Source: Acidobacteriota bacterium | GTDB taxonomy: Bacteria > Acidobacteriota > Thermoanaerobaculia > Gp7-AA8 | Direction: 5' to 3' | DNA: 64,000 nt | NCBI GenBank assembly: GCA_019244185.1 | Contig: JAFATB010000002.1 | Span: 1-64,000, forward strand | Part shown: one piece after another, positions 1 through 7,551 of the stretch | How positions within the stretch are numbered: position 1 is the stretch's first letter | How the letters are laid out: every line of letters starts with the position of its first letter | Made by a program: the position numbers and the translations under genes | The notes under the pieces: model-generated | What the model was told of the DNA's origin: nothing | Databases searched by the model: none | Seen by the model: only the letters and a program-made list of their open reading frames with translations

Positions 1-249
1 GTGGCGAGCGCCGCACGCCTATCCCAGACCGGATCAGAGTTGATTGGCGCGCTCCCGGCACTGGAGCGCGCGATCGAGATGGCAAGTCCGCTCGAGGGGG
101 CGATCGATCGCTTCGGGCGCCTCGTCGACCGGCTGCCTGGAGGGACGGCGCGGCGGACGGCCGCGCAGATCGAGGCCGACGGCGCCGAGATCATCGCGGC
201 GCCCGAGACGCCCGGCCCACCCGCAGAGTCCGGGCAAGTCGGCGGCTGA
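1..249 (+). CDS. Unidentified protein, probably the 3' end of a gene cut by the window edge
   Basis: An open frame runs from the first base to a TGA at 247-249, giving at least 82 residues. It opens on GTG, but as that is the first base of the window the true start is probably further upstream. The readable part is an amphipathic, Ala/Arg/Glu-rich segment followed by a Pro/Gly-rich tail, with no motif I recognise. Codon use is like that of neighbouring real genes. It is separated from the potassium transporter gene by about 136 bases. Its function cannot be given from this fragment. Confidence 0.4.
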   Translation: MASAARLSQTGSELIGALPALERAIEMASPLEGAIDRFGRLVDRLPGGTARRTAAQIEADGAEIIAAPETPGPPAESGQVGG

Positions 250-385
250 TCCCGGCGGGGACCGGGCGCGTCCCGTCGCCCTGTAGGCGCGGCGCCGAAC
301 CGCCGGGCTTTACGAATTCTCTACGGGAGCGCGCCGATATTTAGCGGGATCTTGACGCGGCGCGGTCTAGCGTCGATGACAGTCA

Positions 386-2536
386 ATGAAGCGGATCGGT
401 AGCAGCGTGGACCGCGTCGTTGGCGGTCCCACAGACGGCACAAACGGCGCAAACGGCGCGAACGGCGCCACAAATCACCGCGCCGTCATGCAAGCAGCCG
501 CTCTCACGGGCCAGACTGTCGCGCCAGAGGTTGGGGTTCACCCACCTGTCAAGACCCGCAGCTTCAACGAAGCCGCGCACAAACTCGAGGATTGGCCCAC
601 CCGCCAGCAGGAAGAGGAGCGGGCTCCAAGACCGTCAAAGCTCCCGTTCACGAGCGACGAGAACCGCGACGTCGTTGCCCATGCAGGACGCGCGATCGTG
701 GCTTTGGGTGCCCTGGGGGTCGTCTTCGGGGATATCGGCACCAGCCCCCTCTACACCGAGCAGGTGATTTTCACCTCGAACCGTGCCGCCGCGCAGGCCA
801 CGGTCGCGGGCGTCTATGGAATCGTCTCACTGATCTTCTGGGCGCTGATGATCGTGGTGACGATCAAGTACGCCGGCATCATCATGCGCGCGCACAACCG
901 CGGCGACGGCGGGATCATGGCGCTTACCGCGCTGGTCCAGCGGCGGCGCGTCCCGCGGGCCGCGTTGCTGATCGTGCTGGGGATATTCGGGGCCTCGCTG
1001 TTCTTCGGCGACGGCATGATCACGCCGGCGATCTCGGTGCTCAGCGCGGTCGAAGGTCTCAAAGTCGCGACGCCGCTCTTCACGCCTTACGTCGTCCCGC
1101 TCACGATCGTCGTGCTCATCGGCCTCTTCGCGATCCAAAAGTACGGCACCGCAAAAGTCGGCGCAGCGTTCGGTCCGGTGATGCTGATCTGGTTCACGTC
1201 GATCGCGCTTCTCGGCGTGCCCCACATCATCCGCGAGCCGCACGTGCTCTCCGCGATTCTGCCGACGCACGCCGTGCGTTTTTTTCTCGATAACCGCGTC
1301 ACCGGTTTCCTGGCCCTCGGCTCGGTCTTCCTCGTCGTGACGGGCGGCGAGGCGCTGTACGCGGACATGGGCCACTTCGGCGCGCGGCCGATCCGCATCG
1401 TCTGGTTCAACTTCGTCTTCCCCGCGCTGCTGCTCAACTACTTCGGGCAGGGCGCGTATCTGTTGCACTCGCCGCACGGCGCGGACGAGCCGTTCTTCCG
1501 CATGGCGCCGCAGTGGGCGTTGTATCCGCTCGTCGGACTGGCCACCGCCGCCGCGGTCATCGCGTCGCAGGCCGTCATCTCCGGCGCGTTCTCGCTGACG
1601 CGGCAGGCCGTGCAGCTCGGCTATCTGCCGCGCATCCGCATCCGCCATACGTCCGCGCGCGAGATCGGGCAGATCTACATCACCTCGATCAACTGGATCC
1701 TCATGCTCGCCGCGATCGGCCTCGTGCTCGCGTTCGAGAAGTCGTCGAACCTCGCCGCCGCGTACGGCGTCGCGGTCACGGCAACGATGGCGGTGACGAC
1801 GATGCTGTACGCCGCGTATCGCCGCGAGAAGAAGGGGTGGAACTACGGCCGCGTGGCGCTCTTCGTCGTCCCGCTGCTGACCATCGACCTCGCGTTCTTC
1901 GGCGCGAACGTCGTGAAGGTGCTCGACGGCGGCTGGTTCCCGCTCGCGGTCGGGCTGCTGATCTTCACGCTGATGTCTACGTGGCGCCTCGGCCGCAAGA
2001 TCCTCGCGGACAAGCTCGCGGCGGAATCGATCTCCGTCGATGCGTTCCTCGCCGAGCTCGCGTCCGCGAAGATCCCGCGCGTGAAAGGCACCGCCGTGTT
2101 CATGTCGCGCAATCCCGACGGCGTGCCGACGACGCTGCTGCACAACATCAAACACAACAAGGTCGTGCATCAGCGCGTCGTGCTGATGACCATCGAGACG
2201 GAGGATCGCTCGCATCTCAGCGATGACGAGCGCTTCCAGTGGCTCGACCTCGGCCATGGCGTCTTTCGTCTCATGCTGCACTTCGGGTTCATGGAAGATC
2301 CGAATCTGCCCGCGGTGCTGGAGCGCATCGACCCGAGCGGCCCGATCAAACTGAGCTCGATGGCGACGAGCTACTTCCTCGGGCGCGAGACGCTGATTCC
2401 GACGCGCCGCCGCGGCATGGCCATCTGGCGCGAGCACGTCTTCGCGTGGATGATGCGCAACTCCTCGAGCGCGTCGGTGTTCTTCTCGCTCCCGCCGAAC
2501 CAGGTCATCGAGCTCGGCGCGCAAGTCGAGCTGTGA
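386..2536 (+). CDS. kup: KUP-family low-affinity potassium uptake protein
   Basis: Inner-membrane K+ uptake protein, 716 residues. The family signature FGDIGTSPLYT lies at about residues 114-124 and is followed by a dozen hydrophobic segments up to about residue 540, then a hydrophilic C-terminal domain, as is usual for Kup/TrkD. The first ~100 residues before the signature are an unusual hydrophilic extension that begins with a Gly-Ala-Asn repeat. No Shine-Dalgarno sequence is visible at the ATG at 386, so a start inside the extension is possible. The stop overlaps the GTG of the next gene in a GTGA tetranucleotide, which suggests translational coupling. Confidence 0.93.
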   Translation: MKRIGSSVDRVVGGPTDGTNGANGANGATNHRAVMQAAALTGQTVAPEVGVHPPVKTRSFNEAAHKLEDWPTRQQEEERAPRPSKLPFTSDENRDVVAHAGRAIVALGALGVVFGDIGTSPLYTEQVIFTSNRAAAQATVAGVYGIVSLIFWALMIVVTIKYAGIIMRAHNRGDGGIMALTALVQRRRVPRAALLIVLGIFGASLFFGDGMITPAISVLSAVEGLKVATPLFTPYVVPLTIVVLIGLFAIQKYGTAKVGAAFGPVMLIWFTSIALLGVPHIIREPHVLSAILPTHAVRFFLDNRVTGFLALGSVFLVVTGGEALYADMGHFGARPIRIVWFNFVFPALLLNYFGQGAYLLHSPHGADEPFFRMAPQWALYPLVGLATAAAVIASQAVISGAFSLTRQAVQLGYLPRIRIRHTSAREIGQIYITSINWILMLAAIGLVLAFEKSSNLAAAYGVAVTATMAVTTMLYAAYRREKKGWNYGRVALFVVPLLTIDLAFFGANVVKVLDGGWFPLAVGLLIFTLMSTWRLGRKILADKLAAESISVDAFLAELASAKIPRVKGTAVFMSRNPDGVPTTLLHNIKHNKVVHQRVVLMTIETEDRSHLSDDERFQWLDLGHGVFRLMLHFGFMEDPNLPAVLERIDPSGPIKLSSMATSYFLGRETLIPTRRRGMAIWREHVFAWMMRNSSSASVFFSLPPNQVIELGAQVEL
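434..469 (+). repeat. Four tandem 9-base units inside the kup N-terminal extension
   Basis: Four near-identical 9-base units (consensus AACGGCGCA) sit in frame at codons 17-28 of kup and encode a Gly-Ala/Thr-Asn repeat. As the unit is a multiple of three, copy-number change by slippage would lengthen or shorten the extension without breaking the frame. The functional meaning is unknown. Confidence 0.7.
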
Positions 2537-3048
2537 CGACGCGCTTCGACCCCGCCACGCGCGACGAGCTCGCGTGGATCGCCGAGCTCGAGGCGACGCA
2601 CTACGCGGAGCTCGCGATTCCGCACGCGCGGATCGAAGAGTGGTTCGACGCAAATCCGCGCGGCTTCTTCGTGTTGCGCGACGGCGAGACGCGCGTCGGC
2701 CACGCGACGTTCCTTCCGATCCGCCGCGCGTCGATGCAGCAGTTGCTCGACGGGACGATCGGCGAGAGCGCATTGCGCGCCGACGATCTGTTCGCGCCGC
2801 AGGAAGCGGAAGACATCCGCGACGTCTACCTCGAAAGCATCGTCGCGGAAGGTCGCTTTGGCGAGTTCACCGCCGCGCTGCGCACGCTCATCGCGAGCTT
2901 CGCGCCGCGCGCGGAGATGCTGTACGCGTTTCCCGGCACGCCGCGCGGCAAACGCGCGCTGGCGCGCCTCGGACTGCGCGCGATAGACCGCACTGCGTCG
3001 AGCGCGCATCCGCAGATGCACGGGATGCGCATCGCGGATGTGCCCTGA
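2533..3048 (+). CDS. Putative GNAT-like acetyltransferase
   Basis: 171-residue soluble protein starting on GTG 2533, which shares GTGA with the kup stop. The pattern suggests an acyl-CoA N-acyltransferase fold: an N-terminal helix region, strands reading FFVLRDGETRVGHATFLPI (about residues 49-67), a central segment with DIRDVYLESIV, and a C-terminal stretch ending in GKRALARLGLRAI, like the end of a GNAT domain. I see no canonical Q/RxxGxG/A acetyl-CoA loop, so the assignment rests on overall pattern only. It ends one base before the convergent cfa-like gene. Substrate unknown. Confidence 0.5.
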   Translation: MTTRFDPATRDELAWIAELEATHYAELAIPHARIEEWFDANPRGFFVLRDGETRVGHATFLPIRRASMQQLLDGTIGESALRADDLFAPQEAEDIRDVYLESIVAEGRFGEFTAALRTLIASFAPRAEMLYAFPGTPRGKRALARLGLRAIDRTASSAHPQMHGMRIADVP

Positions 3049-3049
3049 A

Positions 3050-4249
3050 TTAACCTTGCCGCACGCCGCCCGGTCCCGGCAGCTCCAGCACCAGGCGATA
3101 CGCCGTCACCTCGTGCGACGGATTGTTCATCACGCCGGCGGTGCCCATGTAGAGCAGCCGGAAGAGGCGATAGATCTCTTCGCCCGCCTGCGCCACGACC
3201 TTGTCGCGGTTCTCGACCCAGCGCGTATGACCGTTGCGCGCCCAGAGGTAATAGTTGTGGCGATCGTTGTAGACGCCGACGAGCTGAATCGGCGACTTGT
3301 CGATCGCGGCCATCAGCTCCGGCATGTACGTCATGCGGAACGTGCCCGGCCAGACGTACTTCGTGATGAAGCTCGACGTGCCGAACGGCACCTTGCCCGA
3401 CGCGAAGTCGAGATACATGCGGCCGCCCGGCTTCACGAGCTCGGAGAAACGCTGCATCACGCGCGGATAGTCGGAGAGATCTTCGATCACGCCCATGCAC
3501 GAGATCGCGTCGAAGCGCTTGCCGGGCTGGAACGTGAAGAAGTCCTGATAGTGCGCCGACGCGTCGAGGCCGTAGCGCTCGATCACGCCGCGCGTGAATC
3601 CGAGCTGGTCTTTCGACAGCGTGATGCCGGTGACGCGCGCGCCGCGCGTGGCGCAGTAGCGCGTCATGCCGCCCCAGCCGCATCCGACTTCGAGCAGCTC
3701 CTGGCCCGGTTGCAGGCGCAGCTGATCCCACGCGAACTCGTACTTGCGCCGCGAGCTCTCTTCGAGCGTGTCGTCGTCGGAGAGATACACGCCCGGCGTG
3801 TACGCGAAGTAATCCTGATCGAGCGCGAGCAGCTGCACGTTGCCGGAGTCGTAGTGCTTCGCGATCCATTCGGGGTTGAGCTTCTCGCGTCCGAGAATGA
3901 GAGGCTGGAGGCGGCGCCAGAGCTTGAGCCAGACGTTGCGGTCGGAGAGGAGATCGCGCAGCCACATCGCTTTCACGACGTCGCCTTCGAGATCGAGATC
4001 GCCGCGTACATACGCGTCGGCGATGCGCAGCTCGGAGATCGACTGCAGGGCGCGCAGGCCGTTCTGATTGCGGATGAAGAGATCGAACTCCGGCGCGCCG
4101 TCGCCGATCAGCGTGGTCGTACCGTCCGGCGCGTGCACGCGAAACGCGCACGGAAGCTTGCCGCCGCGGGCGAGCATGCGGGAGAGCCAGCTGCCGATGT
4201 CACCGGTGGCGCCACCGGCGGTGGAGAGGGACGTGTGCGTTTCCGACAT
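3050..4249 (-). CDS. Cyclopropane-fatty-acyl-phospholipid synthase-like SAM methyltransferase
   Basis: 399-residue member of the CFA/mycolic-acid cyclopropane synthase family, which transfers a methylene or methyl group from S-adenosylmethionine to unsaturated acyl chains of membrane lipids. The family motif KHYDSGN is at about 131-137 and the SAM-binding LEVGCGWGG at about 186-194. Compared with what I recall of E. coli Cfa, two bicarbonate-pocket residues differ: the position of Cys139 reads Pro in YTPGVY, and that of His266 reads Asp in YLDFASG, while the Glu before VG/DL (residue 256) is kept. The reaction may therefore not be classical cyclopropanation. The start has a strong GAGGAGG ribosome-binding site. 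Divergent from the acyl-CoA dehydrogenase gene. Confidence 0.85.
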   Translation of the reverse strand: MSETHTSLSTAGGATGDIGSWLSRMLARGGKLPCAFRVHAPDGTTTLIGDGAPEFDLFIRNQNGLRALQSISELRIADAYVRGDLDLEGDVVKAMWLRDLLSDRNVWLKLWRRLQPLILGREKLNPEWIAKHYDSGNVQLLALDQDYFAYTPGVYLSDDDTLEESSRRKYEFAWDQLRLQPGQELLEVGCGWGGMTRYCATRGARVTGITLSKDQLGFTRGVIERYGLDASAHYQDFFTFQPGKRFDAISCMGVIEDLSDYPRVMQRFSELVKPGGRMYLDFASGKVPFGTSSFITKYVWPGTFRMTYMPELMAAIDKSPIQLVGVYNDRHNYYLWARNGHTRWVENRDKVVAQAGEEIYRLFRLLYMGTAGVMNNPSHEVTAYRLVLELPGPGGVRQG

Positions 4250-4337
4250 CGCAACCTCCTCGGATTGTTTTTTGTGGCGGGCAGTTTAACCTTCTTTCCG
4301 TACCGACGCGCGACCGAACAGCCGTTATGCTTGTGGC

Positions 4338-5867
4338 GTGTCGTCCGGGTCGTCCATCCCCGAGTCACCGACAGAGTCTTACTGGTCCGCATCACCCGAC
4401 TTCCGCGCGCTCTGCCGCCGGAAGCTCGATGCGGATGCGTTTGCCTGGGCGGAACCGCAGCTCGCCGCGATGGGCGAGCGCGCCGCGAAGGAAGTCGCGC
4501 CGCTCGCCGCCGTCGCCGACCGCGAACGCCCGCGCCTCGTGACGCACGATCCGCGCGGAGAGCGCATCTGCCGCGTCGAGTATCACCCCGCCTATCGCGA
4601 GATGGAGCGCATCGCCTACGGCTCCGGCATGATCGCGATGAAGTACACGACGCACGACTTCTCGCATGCGTCGACCGTCACCGGCTTCGCCCTCGGCTAT
4701 CTCTTCGCGATGGCGGAAGCGGGACTCTATTGCCCGCTCTGCATGACCGACGGCGTCGCGCGCGTGCTCACGCGCCACGGCACGCACGAGCAGGTGATGC
4801 ACGTCGTCCCGCATCTCACGTCGAGCGATCCGGCGACGCTGTGGACCGGCGGCATGTTCCTCACCGAGCGCGCGGGTGGTTCCGACGTCGGCGCGAACGA
4901 GACGATCGCGACGAAGCAGAGCGACGGCACGTGGCGCCTCAACGGCCACAAGTGGTTCTGCTCGAACGTCGACGCGCAGGCGGTGCTCGTCACGGCGCGC
5001 GTCGACGGAGGAGGCGAGGGGACGCGCGGACTGCGCACGTTCCTCGTGCTCACGCGCGACAATCCCGGCTTCTCCATCGAGCGGCTGAAGGAGAAGCTCG
5101 GCGTGCGCTCGATGGCGACGGGCGAGGTCACGCTGCGCGACGCGCCGGCGGAGGAAGTGGGCGGCTTCGGCGCGATGACGGACATGCTCAACCTCTCGCG
5201 GCTCTACAACGCCGTCGCGGCCTGCGGCGTCATCGGCCGCGCGGTGTACGAGTCGCGGCACTACATCGAACGCCGGCAGGTGTTCGGACGTCCGGTCATC
5301 GAGTGGCCGCTGGCGCAGGAGACGTTCTTCGATCTCGAGGCGGAGCACATCGCGGCGCTGCTGCTGACGTTCGAGACGATCGAGGCATTGCAGCGCGCGG
5401 ACGCGGGCGACGCGTCGTGCGCGCGGCTGCTGCGGCTGCTCACGCCGATCGCGAAAGGGGTGACGGGGAAGCTCGCGGTGCCATGCGTCTCCGAGGCGAT
5501 GGAGCTCGTCGGAGGAAACGGCTACATCGAAGAGAGTCCGCTGCCGCGCCTGTTGCGCGACGCGCAGGTGCTGCCGATCTGGGAAGGAACGACGAACATT
5601 CTCGTGCTCGACGCGCTACGCGTGATGCACAAGGACGGCACGCACGAGATGCTGTTCGCCCGCATCCGCAAGCATTTCCCGCGCGAGACGGACGCGCTCG
5701 CGTACACGTTCGCGATGCTCGACGAAGGCGACGCGCGCGGCTGGATCGATCGCCTCGCGCGGCTCTTTCAACTCACGCTGCTCGTCGAGGCGGAGCACGG
5801 CGAATACGCGGACCGCCTGGTCTCGCGTCCGCTCGGTCTCGTGCCCGGCGCGAGGGTCTGGACGTGA
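4338..5867 (+). CDS. Acyl-CoA dehydrogenase (AidB-like branch)
   Basis: 509-residue flavoprotein expected to alpha,beta-dehydrogenate an acyl-CoA with FAD. Visible family hallmarks are WTGGMFLTERAGGSDVG at about 169-185 (flavin-contacting middle domain), NGHKWFCSN at about 202-210, and the C-terminal EAMELVGGNGYIEESPLPRLLRD-like segment followed by WEGTTNIL. The long N-terminal region and the ELVGGNGY/WEGTTN combination resemble the AidB/FadE-like branch more than short-chain enzymes. The start is GTG 4338. The stop shares GTGA with the following glycosyltransferase. A role in fatty-acid or branched-chain catabolism is inferred; the substrate is not evident. Confidence 0.88.
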   Translation: MSSGSSIPESPTESYWSASPDFRALCRRKLDADAFAWAEPQLAAMGERAAKEVAPLAAVADRERPRLVTHDPRGERICRVEYHPAYREMERIAYGSGMIAMKYTTHDFSHASTVTGFALGYLFAMAEAGLYCPLCMTDGVARVLTRHGTHEQVMHVVPHLTSSDPATLWTGGMFLTERAGGSDVGANETIATKQSDGTWRLNGHKWFCSNVDAQAVLVTARVDGGGEGTRGLRTFLVLTRDNPGFSIERLKEKLGVRSMATGEVTLRDAPAEEVGGFGAMTDMLNLSRLYNAVAACGVIGRAVYESRHYIERRQVFGRPVIEWPLAQETFFDLEAEHIAALLLTFETIEALQRADAGDASCARLLRLLTPIAKGVTGKLAVPCVSEAMELVGGNGYIEESPLPRLLRDAQVLPIWEGTTNILVLDALRVMHKDGTHEMLFARIRKHFPRETDALAYTFAMLDEGDARGWIDRLARLFQLTLLVEAEHGEYADRLVSRPLGLVPGARVWT

Positions 5868-6901
5868 GCGTCGCGCCGCGCGTCTCCGTGGTCATGCCGG
5901 TGTTCAACGGCGAGCGCTTCATTGCGGACGCGATCGAAAGCGTGCTCGCGCAGGACTACGCCGATTTCGAGCTGATCATCGTCGACGACGGCTCGACGGA
6001 CGCCACGCCCGACATCCTCTGGCGCTACGCCGCGCGCGACGCACGCGTCGTGCTCGTGCGCTGCGTCGAGAACGGCGGCATTCCGCGCGCGCTGAACCTC
6101 GGCATCGCCCACGCGCGCGGCATCTACATAGCGCGGCAGGACGCGGACGATCTCTCGATGCCGGGACGCTTCCGCAAGCAGGTGACGGTGCTCGACGCCG
6201 ATCCCGACGCGACGCTCGTGGCCATGAACTACGAGATCATCGACGAGCGGAGTCAGCGCGTCGGCGCGATCCGCACCGCGGAGCCGCCGGAAGTCGTCGC
6301 GTACCTGCTGCACTTCAGCAACGCGATCGGCGGCCACAGTCAGGTGATGTACCGCGCGGATCGCGTGCGCGCCGCCGGCGGCTACGACGAGGCGTTCCCG
6401 TATTCGCAGGACTACGAGCTCTGGACGCGGCTCATCGGCCGCGGACGCATCGTGATGCTGCCGGAGGTCGGGATGCGCTACCGGCTGCATCCCGGCCGCG
6501 TGAGCGTGACGCACGCGAGCGAGCAGTCGACGCTCTCGCGCGCGGTGACGGCGCGCATCCTCGCGCAGGCGCTCGCGCGCGAGCTGACGGACGAGGAAGC
6601 GCTCGCGATCCACGGCGTCTGGCGCCACGATCCGCGCTCCGATCGCGCCGCGCTCGCGCATCGCGTCACGCGCGAGGTCTATCGCCGCTTTCGCGAGCAG
6701 TGCCGCTCGCGCATGCATCGTCTGCGCGCGCGTCTCGTCGTGGCGACGCGCTTCGCCACCACCGGCGTGAAAGCCGCCTCACGCGGACGTTTCCTCGCCG
6801 CCGCCCATCACCTCGGCTATTCGCTGCTGTGGCATCCGCTCGGCATCGTGCGCACGGCCGGGCTGCTCGTGCGGCGGCTGCGCGGCTTGCAGGGAACCTA
6901 G
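5864..6901 (+). CDS. Family 2 glycosyltransferase
   Basis: 345-residue GT-A fold glycosyltransferase, starting on GTG 5864 inside the preceding stop. The N-terminal half carries VSVVMPVFNGERF (about 7-19), the nucleotide-sugar motif DDGS at 41-44 and DADD at 93-96 (metal/UDP-binding DxD equivalent), then a later acidic segment SQDYELW that fits the catalytic-base region. The last ~100 residues are Arg-rich and helical with a weakly hydrophobic end, which suggests peripheral membrane attachment. Donor and acceptor cannot be told. It ends on a CTAG shared with the convergent aat gene. Confidence 0.88.
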   Translation: MSVAPRVSVVMPVFNGERFIADAIESVLAQDYADFELIIVDDGSTDATPDILWRYAARDARVVLVRCVENGGIPRALNLGIAHARGIYIARQDADDLSMPGRFRKQVTVLDADPDATLVAMNYEIIDERSQRVGAIRTAEPPEVVAYLLHFSNAIGGHSQVMYRADRVRAAGGYDEAFPYSQDYELWTRLIGRGRIVMLPEVGMRYRLHPGRVSVTHASEQSTLSRAVTARILAQALARELTDEEALAIHGVWRHDPRSDRAALAHRVTREVYRRFREQCRSRMHRLRARLVVATRFATTGVKAASRGRFLAAAHHLGYSLLWHPLGIVRTAGLLVRRLRGLQGT

Positions 6902-7548
6902 GCGCCGAACAGCGTCAGCCCGCGCGCCTGCGTCTCCGCGAGCAGATCGAGAAAGCGTCCGCGCGGAATCTCGCGCGCGCCGAGCGCTTCCATGTGCGGC
7001 GTCATCACCTGACAGTCGAGGAACGTGCCGCCGCGCGCGCGAAGGTGCTCGACGAGAAACAGCAGCGCGAGCTTCGACGCGTCCTCGCGGAGGTGGAACA
7101 TGCTCTCGCCCGTGAACACGCCGCCCGCGTCGACGCCGTACAAGCCGCCGACGAGCGTGCCGCCGGCCCACGCCTCGATGCTGTGCGCGTCGCCCGCGTC
7201 GTACAAACGCGTGTACGCGGCGATGATGCTCGAGCCGATCCACGTGCCGTCCTGATCGGGACGATCAACGGCGGCGCACGCGGCAATGACGGCGCGGAAA
7301 TCGCGGTCGATGGTGAAGGTGTACGGCGCGCGATTCGCCGCCTTGCGCAACGTGCGGCCGACGTGCAGCTCGTCGAAGAAGATCACCGTGCGCTGGCGCG
7401 GCGAGAACCACGGCAGCGGCAGTTCGTCATGCGGCCACGGGAAGATCCCCTTCCGATACGCCTCGCGCAGCGTCGACACACGCAGATCCTCGCCGAGCGC
7501 GACGACGTCGGAGGAGGCGTAACGCGGGTCGGGGAAGATGGCGGTCAA
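6898..7548 (-). CDS. aat: Leucyl/phenylalanyl-tRNA--protein transferase
   Basis: 216-residue enzyme that adds Leu or Phe from aminoacyl-tRNA to proteins with N-terminal Arg or Lys, making them substrates for ClpS. Diagnostic stretches are FPDPRYA near the N-terminus, GIFPWP and LPWFSPRQR (about 34-52), TWIGSSIIAAY, and GVFTGESMFH with the conserved FLDCQVMTPHMEALGAREIPR-type C-terminal region. Length is close to E. coli Aat. It starts three bases after the clpA stop on the same strand, so clpS, clpA and aat form one N-degron operon. Its stop codon shares CTAG with the convergent glycosyltransferase gene. Confidence 0.95.
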   Translation of the reverse strand: MTAIFPDPRYASSDVVALGEDLRVSTLREAYRKGIFPWPHDELPLPWFSPRQRTVIFFDELHVGRTLRKAANRAPYTFTIDRDFRAVIAACAAVDRPDQDGTWIGSSIIAAYTRLYDAGDAHSIEAWAGGTLVGGLYGVDAGGVFTGESMFHLREDASKLALLFLVEHLRARGGTFLDCQVMTPHMEALGAREIPRGRFLDLLAETQARGLTLFGA

Positions 7549-7551
7549 GTG

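Noticed and set aside
250-385. Possible riboswitch (c-di-AMP type, as before some kup genes) or promoter upstream of kup
   Set aside because: No conserved riboswitch core could be found by eye, and TTGACG near 352 has only a weak -10 partner.
827-2773. Very long antisense frame opposite kup, and many similar long frames opposite other genes
   Set aside because: These are Arg/Ala/Asp-rich shadow frames expected in GC-rich DNA; they lack family motifs, and a well-supported gene lies on the other strand.
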